This document shows, one piece after another, positions 16,883 to 23,995 of a stretch of 41,252 nt of DNA (positions are counted from its first letter, which is position 1; each line of letters starts with the position of its first letter). The translations under genes and the position numbers were made by a program. The DNA lies in NCBI GenBank assembly GCA_022843175.1, contig JALHOE010000066.1, positions 1-41,252 on the forward strand, in the 5' to 3' direction. Under the pieces are notes generated by a model that did no database searches, had not been told where the DNA came from, and was given only the letters and a program-made list of their open reading frames with translations. The stretch is from Deltaproteobacteria bacterium. GTDB lineage: Bacteria; Myxococcota_A; Polyangia; Polyangiales; JADJMO01.

Positions 16883-17920
16883 ATGTCTTTCATCCAGAAG
16901 ATCATCGATTTCTTCCTCGGTCTGTTCGGCGCCAAGAAGTCGGAGCCGGCGCAGTTGCCCGCGGGGCAGCCCGCACCGGCAGCGGCCTCGTCGTCCTCGT
17001 CGAGCGACGACGACGACGACGACGACAAACCGATCGACCGCGAGAAGTACGCGCGCGAGCAGTGGGCCGACGTGCAGAAGGGGATCGCCCGCTTCGAGGC
17101 GAGCAACCAGATGCCCGCGGGCCTCTCGTGGAACGATCCGGTCGCGTGCTGGATGAAGCTCTTCGGGGTCGAGGACTCCCAGATGAAGGGCAGGGACCAG
17201 GACAGCGCCGCGCGCGAGAACGGCTTCCGCGACTACGAGCACTACACCGACGTGCGCGACTACGTGACCTGGAAGTGGTCGGAGCTCGGCAAGAACTCCG
17301 ACGGCCAGCCCGACGTCGTCGTGAAGGACGAATACACCAACGCCATGATGAAGGCCCGCATGGGCCAGCATCAGGCCGCGCAGGCCGCCGCCGCCAACGC
17401 CGATCCGACGCTCCTCCAGCCGGAGGACGGCGTGACCGTCGAGCAGTGGGCCGGCGCGTCGGCCGCGATGGCCGGGCTCGGAAGCGGCGCCACGATGGCG
17501 CAGGTCGCCGAGCTGCTGGCGAAGTTCGGCATGGACAAGGCGAAGTGGGACAAGGCGAACGTCGCGTGGCAGGCCAAGATGCAGCGCGACACCACCGCCG
17601 TCATCGCCACCAAGTTCGGCGAAGCCTTCGCCGCGGCGCAGGGGCAGGGCGCCGGCGCCGGCGAGCCCTGCACGTTCGACAAGTTCTGCGAGGTCATGGC
17701 CGCGCAGGCGATGTGGGCCGAGTCGGGCCTCGACGTGAACGCGCAGCTGCAGGCGGTCTTCGGCATCAACGCGGCCGAGTACAGCAAGTACGCGTCCTAT
17801 TGGTCGCCCAAGATGGCGACCGACATCGCGATGGTCCGTAAGCAGCAGGAGCTCGACACCAAGTACCGCGCCAAGTACCAGGGCGCGGCGAGCACCGCCG
17901 ACGACGACCTCTCGCTCTAG
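16883..17920 (+). CDS. Uncharacterised protein with amphipathic N-terminus, Ser/Asp tract and two internal repeats
   Basis: 345 residues, ATG start with a purine-rich AAAGGGGG 9 nt upstream. Residues 1-16 (MSFIQKIIDFFLGLFG) form an amphipathic or membrane-associating helix. Then comes a Pro/Ala linker and a low-complexity tract of six Ser and seven Asp, the latter coded by seven GAC in a row (17006-17026). Residues 185-250 and 264-331 are two related units: T-x2-W/F, KFGMDKAKWDKANVAWQAKM and VFGINAAEYSKYASYWSPKM, each followed by D and a KF/KY. A degenerate earlier unit may lie around 80-135 (LSWNDPVACWMKLFGVEDSQ). I do not recognise a named family. It is followed on the same strand by two zinc-ribbon proteins and the GAF/Enzyme I-like gene. 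Confidence 0.8.
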   Translation: MSFIQKIIDFFLGLFGAKKSEPAQLPAGQPAPAAASSSSSSDDDDDDDKPIDREKYAREQWADVQKGIARFEASNQMPAGLSWNDPVACWMKLFGVEDSQMKGRDQDSAARENGFRDYEHYTDVRDYVTWKWSELGKNSDGQPDVVVKDEYTNAMMKARMGQHQAAQAAAANADPTLLQPEDGVTVEQWAGASAAMAGLGSGATMAQVAELLAKFGMDKAKWDKANVAWQAKMQRDTTAVIATKFGEAFAAAQGQGAGAGEPCTFDKFCEVMAAQAMWAESGLDVNAQLQAVFGINAAEYSKYASYWSPKMATDIAMVRKQQELDTKYRAKYQGAASTADDDLSL

Positions 17921-17932
17921 TGCGTTCCCACC

Positions 17933-17965
17933 GGAGCCGCGACCGTCCTTGGAGCCGCGACCGTC
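17933..17965 (+). repeat. Two direct copies of a 15-bp sequence between genes
   Basis: GGAGCCGCGACCGTC occurs at 17933-17947 and again at 17951-17965, an 18-bp period, in the 62-bp gap between the repeat-protein gene and the first zinc-ribbon gene. Two in-phase copies upstream of a start codon could be a regulator site or a remnant duplication; no promoter is evident. Confidence 0.6.
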
Positions 17966-17982
17966 AGGGAGCGGGTTGTTCG

Positions 17983-18528
17983 ATGTCCCAACTTCTCGAT
18001 CGCCTCCAACAAGTCCGCTCCTGGTTCGCCCACAGCATCGGCGAGGCCTTCCGCGAAGCTCTGGCGATCGCCGAGCCCGCGGGCACCTCGCCGGCGTGGT
18101 CGGCGCTCTGCCAGCGCGCCGGTGTGGAGCTCTGCTCCGACGCCGATCGCGCGCAGATCCGCGCAGGCCAGCGGCCCACCCGCGGCGCGCCGCTGATGGA
18201 GTTCCAGGGCGTCGTCACCGCGATCGTGCAGCGCGCGCGCTACGAGCTCGCGTCGCTGCGCAATCACATGAACGACACCGCAGATAAGCTCTACGGCCAG
18301 ATCTCCCGCGCGGTCGAGGAGGCCGAGGCCGACACGCTCAAGGCGTATCGCGCCGCGGTGCTCCCCAAGCGCGCGGGCGGCATGTTCGCCAACGCCACTG
18401 CGCACGCGGCGACCCAGTCGTACGCGACCGCGCCCTCCTCCACGGCGCTCACCTGTAAGAGCTGCGGCGCCCCGCAGCTCCAGGCGGGCGCTTTCGAATG
18501 CAAGTACTGCGGCAACCGAATGGTGTGA
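17983..18528 (+). CDS. Uncharacterised helical protein with C-terminal zinc ribbon
   Basis: 181 residues from ATG 17983 (MSQLLDRLQQVRSWF), preceded by AGGGAGCGGG. The body (1-125) is mainly helical with a charged stretch (RARYELASLRNHMNDTADKLYGQISRAVEEAEADTLKAY) that could be a coiled coil. After an Ala/Thr/Ser linker, the C-terminus is a CKSCGAP...CKYCGNR zinc ribbon with Cys 158, 161, 173 and 176. No catalytic motif and no membrane segment is visible. It sits 62 bp after the repeat protein and 2 bp before the next zinc-ribbon gene, so these are probably one transcription unit. No function is proposed beyond a likely protein- or nucleic-acid-binding role of the ribbon. Confidence 0.82.
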   Translation: MSQLLDRLQQVRSWFAHSIGEAFREALAIAEPAGTSPAWSALCQRAGVELCSDADRAQIRAGQRPTRGAPLMEFQGVVTAIVQRARYELASLRNHMNDTADKLYGQISRAVEEAEADTLKAYRAAVLPKRAGGMFANATAHAATQSYATAPSSTALTCKSCGAPQLQAGAFECKYCGNRMV

Positions 18529-18530
18529 TC

Positions 18531-19622
18531 ATGCTCGAGCTCCTCAGCCCGCCGATTCAAGCGAAGGCCCGCGCCGTGAAGACGAAGTGGGACGGCTTCG
18601 TCCCCAAGATCGACGCGCGCGTGCAAGAGGTGATCGCCGAAGCCGACGCCGGGCTCGACGAGCTGATCGAGCAATACGCGCTCGACCCGGGGCCGATGGG
18701 CGCCGCGTTCAGCGCGCTGCAGGTGCGGTTCCGCGGTCTCGGGCAGAAGCTCGAGGAGGCGTGGTCGAAGATCGATCACGAGCTCGACGAGGTCCGCGAA
18801 GAGGCCGACACCGGCAAGGACCACGAGGCGCTCGCCGGGCTGTGGGCGCAGATGAGCGCCACGCATCAGCAGGCCCGAGAGCGGATCGATCTCGCCTACG
18901 AGAGCGTGCAGACGCGCAAGAACGCGGCGTGGGCGCGCAACCTGTGGACGCAAGCCCAGCGCGACTCGCAGCAGCCGGTGGCCTGCGTGAAGTGCGGCGC
19001 CGGCGTGCAGCAGACGGTGTTCCATGCGTCGTCCAACGTGACCTGCACCCACTGCGGCGCGGTCAACCAGCTCCACCCCGGCATGGCCGCCGGCCTGCTC
19101 TATCAGGGCAACGGGCTCCACTCGCTCGCGCACGAGCACGCGTGGAACGAGTGGATGGCCATGAACCGCGCCGACAAGGCGTACAACGACTTCCGCGTCC
19201 CGACGACGAGCGACCGCGACGCGATGCTCGCGGCCGCGCGCGCCTATTGGACGAAGTACTACACCGCGATCGCGCAGTGGCACCCCGGCTTCGCCGAGGC
19301 GTTCGGGTCGGTCGAGAAGGCGGCCGAGGCGAAGATGGCGCACTCGACCGCGTACGATCCCCCGGTCAGCGTGCAGGAGCGCGCGCGGTTCCAGGCGGTG
19401 CTCGACGCGTCCCGCACCGGCGACCGCGCCGCCATCCAGCGCGCGGTCCAGGGCGTCGACATGGACGACGCGGTCCGCTGCGCGTTCGAGCACGGCGACG
19501 CGCGCGGTACGATGATCCTCCTCGAGCTCCAGCACCGCGCCGACGGCGAGGACGAGCCGCTCGCCAAGTGGTCGGCCGAGCAGATCGCGCGCATGGCACG
19601 CGACATGCGCGCCAAGGGCTGA
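18531..19622 (+). CDS. Uncharacterised coiled-coil/zinc-ribbon protein
   Basis: 363 residues from ATG 18531, 2 bp after the previous stop, suggesting translational coupling. Residues 20-140 are charged helices likely to form a coiled coil (VQEVIAEADAGLDELIEQY, LEEAWSKIDHELDEVREEAD). A zinc ribbon CVKCGAG...CTHCGAV follows with Cys 152, 155, 172 and 175. The C-terminal half is helical and Trp/Tyr-rich (AHEHAWNEWMAMNRADKAYNDFR, ARAYWTKYYTAIAQWHPGFAEAFG) ending in short helix pairs (IQRAVQGVDMDDAVRCAFEHGD) that resemble TPR-like hairpins. The ribbon resembles that of its neighbour, so the two may be related in architecture. No named family is recognised. Confidence 0.82.
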   Translation: MLELLSPPIQAKARAVKTKWDGFVPKIDARVQEVIAEADAGLDELIEQYALDPGPMGAAFSALQVRFRGLGQKLEEAWSKIDHELDEVREEADTGKDHEALAGLWAQMSATHQQARERIDLAYESVQTRKNAAWARNLWTQAQRDSQQPVACVKCGAGVQQTVFHASSNVTCTHCGAVNQLHPGMAAGLLYQGNGLHSLAHEHAWNEWMAMNRADKAYNDFRVPTTSDRDAMLAAARAYWTKYYTAIAQWHPGFAEAFGSVEKAAEAKMAHSTAYDPPVSVQERARFQAVLDASRTGDRAAIQRAVQGVDMDDAVRCAFEHGDARGTMILLELQHRADGEDEPLAKWSAEQIARMARDMRAKG

Positions 19623-19660
19623 AACCCGCTCGTAACCTTCGCCGGGCATGACTTCGGTCG

Positions 19661-20893
19661 ATGTCCGAGGCCATCAAGGTGCAGGTCCACGAGCGCGGCG
19701 ACCGCCGCATCGACGGGATCCTCCGCCTGATCGCCGAGGCCGGCCGGGCGCGCCCGCTGTTCGCGACGCTCCAGACGCTCGTCGCCGAGATCGCCGCGAT
19801 CACTGCGTGCGACGTGGTCAGCGTGTACCTCCGCGAGGATCCCGAGGTGCTGGTGATGCGCGCCAACGTCGGCTTTCCGCGCGAGGCGGTCGGGCGCGTG
19901 CGGCTGCGGGTCGGGCAGGGGATCACCGGCTTCGTGGCCGAGTGCCTGCGCCCGGTGAGCGTCGCCGTCGCGCCGCGCGACGAGCACTTCGCCTACGTGC
20001 CGGGGCTCGGCGAGGAGCACTTCCCGTCGTTCCTCGCGGTGCCGATCTTCGCGTCGGGCGGCGTCGAGGGCGTGCTCGTGCTGCAGCGGCGCAGCCCGGA
20101 CGCGTTCGCCTCGGCCGAGGTCGCCCTCGCGACCGCGCTCGCCACGCCCTTCGGTTACGCGATCGACCGTTCGCGCGCGCGGCTCGGCCGCAAGCCGTCG
20201 GCGCGCTCGGCGCGGCTGTCGGGGCGCGGCCTCTCGCCCGGGCACGCGCTCGGCCGCGTGGTGTTCTTGCCCACCTTCCAGGGCCTGCCGATCGGCGCCA
20301 AGGGCGACGAGGGCGAGGCGTTCGAGGGGCTCGAGCGCACGGTCAAACGCGTGCGTCGCAAGCTCTCGCTCTCGAAGTCCGACGACGCCGAGCTCGCGTC
20401 GTTGCTCCTCTTGTTTCGCGACGATCGCCTACGTCGGCTCGCGCGCGCCGAGTGTCAGCGCTTCGGCGTCGTCGAGGGGCTGCGCGCGGTCGCGGCCACC
20501 TACGCCAGCGCCTGCTACGCCGAGGCCGAGGGCGCGAGCCGCGAGTGGCGCATCGCGCGGGTGGTCGAGCTCGAGGATCTGTGCCTCCTCGCGGCGGCCT
20601 CGGCGAGCGGCAGCGCCCCGGCCTTGAAGGACAAGCTCCTCATCGTGCCCGATCGGCTCTCGACCCTCGTCGTGCTGACCGCGATCGCCCGCGGCGCCGC
20701 GGGGATCGTGGTGAGCGGCGAGGTCGACGACTCGCTCGCGGCGCGCGTGGCGCGCGCGGCTGGCCTGCCGCTCATCGCCGACGTGGTCGGCCTCTACTCC
20801 TGGATCCGCGAGGACGACCGCGCGCTGATCGACGGCACCCGCGGCGTGGTCCGCATCAACCCGCGCGTCAGCGCGGCCGCCCGCGCGCGGTAG
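19661..20893 (+). CDS. GAF-domain protein with shortened, histidine-less Enzyme I (PtsP-like) region
   Basis: 410 residues, ATG start. A GAF sensor domain (about 20-165: ITACDVVSVYLRED, GQGITGFVAECLRPVSVA, FLAVPIFASGGVEGVLVLQRR) is followed by an Enzyme I-like part. It starts at LSGRGLSPGHALGRVVFLP (EI: SPGIAIG), has a helical segment with LLLLFRDDRLRRLA (EI: hLLmLeDpel) and SREWRIARVVELEDL, and a swivel segment GAAGIVVSGEVDDSLAARVARAAGLPLIADV ending IDGTRGVVRINP. In PtsP/EI the swivel carries a G-G-x-T-S-H motif; here the matching stretch (351-366) has no His. The PEP-binding TIM barrel is missing. It therefore cannot relay phosphate like EI-Ntr and is better seen as a sensor or scaffold derived from it. 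It lies 38 bp after the zinc-ribbon gene. Confidence 0.83.
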   Translation: MSEAIKVQVHERGDRRIDGILRLIAEAGRARPLFATLQTLVAEIAAITACDVVSVYLREDPEVLVMRANVGFPREAVGRVRLRVGQGITGFVAECLRPVSVAVAPRDEHFAYVPGLGEEHFPSFLAVPIFASGGVEGVLVLQRRSPDAFASAEVALATALATPFGYAIDRSRARLGRKPSARSARLSGRGLSPGHALGRVVFLPTFQGLPIGAKGDEGEAFEGLERTVKRVRRKLSLSKSDDAELASLLLLFRDDRLRRLARAECQRFGVVEGLRAVAATYASACYAEAEGASREWRIARVVELEDLCLLAAASASGSAPALKDKLLIVPDRLSTLVVLTAIARGAAGIVVSGEVDDSLAARVARAAGLPLIADVVGLYSWIREDDRALIDGTRGVVRINPRVSAAARAR

Positions 20894-20896
20894 GCG

Positions 20897-21793
20897 TCAC
20901 GCGGCGAGGCGCTGGCCGTAGGTGCGCACGCCCCACGCGACCGAGGCGGCGATCGCGTCGTCCCACGGCGTCGGGGCCACGCCGAAGCGCGCGCGGAACT
21001 TGCTGTCGTCGACGACGAACGGCTGGCGCCACTGGTAGGTCATCTCCGCGACCTCGCGAATCAGCGGGCTGAAGACGCCCATGGCGCGGAGCATCCAGTT
21101 CGGCACGCTCATCACGCCGATGTCCCGGTTCATCGCGCGCGCGAACCGGCCGATCACCTGGCGCGTCGGCTCCGCCGGCAACACCGGCAGCATCCACACG
21201 CCGCGCACGTCGTTCAGCCCGAGCTCCACGAGGCCCGCGGCGACGTCGGGCGTGTAGGAGTAACTGTGCGGCATGTCCGGGTCGCCGAAGACCTCGGCGC
21301 GCTTGCCGGCGAGCACGCGCTCGTAGAAGCGCGCGCCGAAGATCGCCGCGAGCGGCGAGGGCCCGAAGAAGTCCGCGGCGCGACCGACCGCCGCGCCGGC
21401 CTCGAGCATCACCTCGGCGGCGCGGACGCGGAGCTCGCCCTTCTTCGAGCGCGGCGTCAGCGGCGAGTCCTCGTTCATGTGCGCGGTGTCGCCGTACATG
21501 TAGAGGTTGTCGAGCGCGACGAGCCGCGCGCCCGCGCGCTTGGTGCCCTCGACGATCCCACGCGCGATCGGCACGAGCAGCTCCGACCACTCGGTGTAGA
21601 GCGGGTTGACGCAGTGGTAGACGACCTCCGCGCCGTCGGCGAGCCGCGCGACGGCGTCGGCGTCGCGCACGTCGAGCGAGACCTCGCCCGGCTTGCGCGC
21701 GGTGCTCCGCCCGATGCGAACCTGTTTGCCGCGCGCGACGAGCTGCTCGGCGACGAGGGGACCAATCTGACCGGCTCCGAGGATGACGTGCAT
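20897..21793 (-). CDS. NAD(P)-binding epimerase/dehydratase-like SDR protein
   Basis: 298 residues from ATG 21793 (MHVILGAGQIGPLVAEQL). An in-frame ATG at 21811 would add six residues but falls in a regulatory dyad, so the shorter start is preferred. The Rossmann motif GAGQIG, a DVRDADAV acidic turn, VYHCVNPLYTEW and an LDNLYMYG segment with the Tyr characteristic of extended SDRs are visible; MPHSYSYTPDVAAGLVEL matches epimerase family C-terminal signals. Substrate unknown. It is divergent from a LysR gene, which probably controls it. Confidence 0.85.
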   Translation of the reverse strand: MHVILGAGQIGPLVAEQLVARGKQVRIGRSTARKPGEVSLDVRDADAVARLADGAEVVYHCVNPLYTEWSELLVPIARGIVEGTKRAGARLVALDNLYMYGDTAHMNEDSPLTPRSKKGELRVRAAEVMLEAGAAVGRAADFFGPSPLAAIFGARFYERVLAGKRAEVFGDPDMPHSYSYTPDVAAGLVELGLNDVRGVWMLPVLPAEPTRQVIGRFARAMNRDIGVMSVPNWMLRAMGVFSPLIREVAEMTYQWRQPFVVDDSKFRARFGVAPTPWDDAIAASVAWGVRTYGQRLAA

Positions 21794-21808
21794 GAGCTGC
21801 AGGATGGG

Positions 21809-21866
21809 CATTGCGTGAATGCATGGCAATGGCGCCGAATGCAAGGTATCGTTGCGTGTTTGCAAC
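21809..21866. promoter_or_regulatory. Divergent LysR-type operator region
   Basis: CATTGC (21809-21814) and GCAATG (21826-21831) form perfect arms around 11 nt, matching the T-N11-A geometry of LysR-type recognition sites. A second dyad GTTGC-N6-GCAAC lies at 21851-21866, immediately upstream of the LysR ATG (21869). Both share the TTGC/GCAA half-site. The arrangement of two sites between divergent genes fits autoregulation plus control of the epimerase gene. Confidence 0.65.
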
Positions 21867-21868
21867 AC

Positions 21869-22747
21869 ATGGATTGGGACCAGATCCGACTGTTTCTCGC
21901 GGTCATGCGCGGGCGCTCGCTCGCCGCAGCCGGGTCGCGGCTGACGATGGATGTGTCGACGGTGAGCCGCCGCCTCGACCGCCTCGAGGAGGGGCTCGGC
22001 GTCACGCTGTTCGATCGCACGCGCGAGGGAACGCGCCCGACGGCGCTCGCCGAGCAGCTCCTCGCGGACGCCGAGGAGATCGAGCTCGGGGTCACCCGCT
22101 TCGCGGCGGCGGGCGAGCGCGTCGAGACCAAGGTCGAGGGCGTGGTCCGGCTGACGGTGCCGCCCGGGATCTCCGACGTCTTCGTCGCGCCGCACCTGCT
22201 CGAGCTGCGCCGCCGCCACCCGGGCCTCTCGCTGGAGATCGACGCGACCATCTCCTACGCCGACCTCACGCGGCGCGAGGCCGACGTCGCGATCCGCACC
22301 ACGCGCCCGACGAGCGGCGACCTGGTGGTCACCAAGCTCGTGACCACCCGCGAGCTGCCGATGACCTCGAAGGCGTACGCGCGCGAGCTCGGCAAGCTGA
22401 AGCGCCTCGAGGACGCGCGGTGGATCGCGTGGGGCAACGACCTCGCGCACCTGCCGGGCGCGCGGTGGCTCTGCGAGCACGGCCCGTCGGTGGTGCCCGT
22501 CCTGCGCACGAGCCACTTTCAATCCCAGATCGCGGCGGCGCGGGCGGGGCTCGCGGTGATGCTCGCAGCTGAGCCGTACGAGTCGGTGGGCCTCGTCCCG
22601 GTGGAGCACGCGCGTTCGCTCTCCGAGGCGTGGGCCGCGCTGCCGACGGGTGACGTGTGGTTGGTCGGGCACCGCGCGCTCCGCTCCGTCCCGCGCGTGG
22701 CCGCGGTGTGGGAGTTCGTGCTGGAGAAGTTCGGCGCGCTACGATAG
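21869..22747 (+). CDS. LysR-family transcriptional regulator
   Basis: 292 residues from ATG 21869 (MDWDQIRLFLAVMRGRSLAAAG). The winged HTH (1-65) contains GSRLTMDVSTVSRRLDRLEEGLGVTLFDRTREGTRPT; the rest is a periplasmic-binding-like sensor domain (VVRLTVPPGISDVFVAPHLLELRRRHPGLSLEID, ADVAIRTTRPTSGDLVVTKL). It is divergent from the SDR gene across two TTGC/GCAA dyads and is followed after 7 bp by the pirin lipoprotein gene, which is therefore probably co-transcribed with it. Confidence 0.92.
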   Translation: MDWDQIRLFLAVMRGRSLAAAGSRLTMDVSTVSRRLDRLEEGLGVTLFDRTREGTRPTALAEQLLADAEEIELGVTRFAAAGERVETKVEGVVRLTVPPGISDVFVAPHLLELRRRHPGLSLEIDATISYADLTRREADVAIRTTRPTSGDLVVTKLVTTRELPMTSKAYARELGKLKRLEDARWIAWGNDLAHLPGARWLCEHGPSVVPVLRTSHFQSQIAAARAGLAVMLAAEPYESVGLVPVEHARSLSEAWAALPTGDVWLVGHRALRSVPRVAAVWEFVLEKFGALR

Positions 22748-22754
22748 GCGCCGC

Positions 22755-23858
22755 ATGGATCGTCGCACCGCGCTCGCCACCCTCACCGCCGCGCCGCTCA
22801 TCGCCGCGTGCCGCAGCGAGTCGCCCCGGCCGCCCGCGGCGATCGTCGTGCCGGACCTGGTGAAGAACGTCGTCCCGCTCGGCTTCCAGTGGAAGACGCA
22901 GGACCCGTTCCTCTTCTGCGTCCACCACGACGACGCCTACCCCGCGGGCAACGCGCAGCTCGGCCCCGCGGTGTCGCTCGCCGGGCACGCCATCGGCAAT
23001 GACTTCGCCGGTAAAGACGGCTTCCGCATGTACCACGGCGACGTGGTGCCCGGCTTCCCGTCGCACCCGCACCGGGGCTTCGAGACGGTGACCATCGTGC
23101 GCCGCGGCCTCGTCGATCACAGCGACTCGCTCGGCGCCGCCGCGCGCTACGGCGGCGGAGACGTGCAGTGGCTCACCGCGGGCCGCGGCATCGTGCACGC
23201 CGAGATGTTCCCGCTCCTCGATGCGAGCGCCGGCAACCCGCTCGAGCTCTTCCAGATCTGGATGAACCTCCCTGCGACCGACAAAATGGTCGACCCGCAC
23301 TTCTCGATGCTGTGGCGCCAGACGATCCCCAAGCACACCCTGCTCGACACGGCGGGGAAGGCGACCGAGATCACGGTCATCGCGGGCAAGCTCGGCTCCG
23401 TCACGGCGCCGTCGTCGCCGCCCAAGTCGTGGGCGTCGCGGCCCGGGAGCGACGTCGCGATCTGGACGATCAAGATGGCCCCCGGCGCGCGCTTCACGCT
23501 CCCGGCGGCGGGCGCGAGCAGCAACCGCACGCTGTACTTCTTCCGCGGTGCGAGCGCGCGCGTCGGCACGCGCGACGTGCTCGTGCGCAACGGCCTCGAG
23601 CTCCGGCCCGACGCCGAGGCGCCGATCGAGAACGGCCCGATGGAGAGCGAGCTCCTGCTCCTGCAGGCGCGCGCGATCGGCGAGCCCATCGCGCAGCACG
23701 GCCCGTTCGTGATGAACACGCAAGCCGAGATCCAGAAGGCCTACGCCGACTACCGCGCCACGCAGTTCGGCGGCTGGCCCTGGCCGAGCGACGCGCCGGT
23801 GCACGACCGCGACGCTCGCTTCGCCCGCCACGCCGACGGCCGCATCGAAAAAGCCTAA
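22755..23858 (+). CDS. Pirin-family protein with Tat-like lipoprotein signal
   Basis: 367 residues from ATG 22755. The N-terminus MDRRTALATLTAAPLIAAC has a twin Arg and an LIAAC lipobox, so the protein is probably exported folded by Tat and lipidated, unusual for pirins, which are mostly cytosolic. The cupin core has the metal-binding HPHRGFETVTIVRRG and the family hallmark WLTAGRGIVHAEM, followed by LELFQIWMNLP. Some pirins are quercetin dioxygenases; no activity is claimed. The gene lies 7 bp downstream of LysR. The stop comes right after a run of five A (23848-23852); with one A fewer the frame would continue for 19 further Lys/Pro/Ala/Asp-rich residues to 23910. Confidence 0.9.
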   Translation: MDRRTALATLTAAPLIAACRSESPRPPAAIVVPDLVKNVVPLGFQWKTQDPFLFCVHHDDAYPAGNAQLGPAVSLAGHAIGNDFAGKDGFRMYHGDVVPGFPSHPHRGFETVTIVRRGLVDHSDSLGAAARYGGGDVQWLTAGRGIVHAEMFPLLDASAGNPLELFQIWMNLPATDKMVDPHFSMLWRQTIPKHTLLDTAGKATEITVIAGKLGSVTAPSSPPKSWASRPGSDVAIWTIKMAPGARFTLPAAGASSNRTLYFFRGASARVGTRDVLVRNGLELRPDAEAPIENGPMESELLLLQARAIGEPIAQHGPFVMNTQAEIQKAYADYRATQFGGWPWPSDAPVHDRDARFARHADGRIEKA

Positions 23859-23910
23859 CGCGAAGAAACCCGACGCGAAACCTGACGCGAAGAAACAGGC
23901 GCGCGCGTAA
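23851..23910 (+). other. Out-of-frame Lys/Ala/Pro/Asp-rich tail of the pirin gene
   Basis: In the +1 frame relative to pirin, codons from AAG 23851 read KPNAKKPDAKPDAKKQARA and stop at TAA 23908-23910. The DNA holds three imperfect copies of ACGCGAAGAAACC. Such basic low-complexity tails are common C-termini in myxobacterial proteins, so this looks like coding sequence cut off by a single-base insertion in the A5 run or by a sequencing error. Confidence 0.45.
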
Positions 23911-23921
23911 GCGAGCGCCTA
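23897..23921 (+). repeat. Dispersed palindromic repeat, copy 1
   Basis: A 25-bp near-palindrome: arms AGGCGC...GCGCCT with an inner CGC-GTAA-GCG hairpin. It is identical over all 25 bp to 29126-29150, about 5.2 kb away. It lies between the pirin and patatin genes and could act as a REP-like element or a terminator without T-tract. The out-of-frame pirin tail ends inside its loop. Confidence 0.75.
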
Positions 23922-23995
23922 GGACGCCGTGTCGGAGATCCAGGCGCAAGCACGTCCAATAATGCAGTGCGTCGAAGGAGCGTTAGACTGGCGAC

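Noticed and set aside
17006-17026. Seven GAC codons as a phase-variation repeat
   Set aside because: Unit is three bases, so length changes keep the frame; it only alters an Asp tract.
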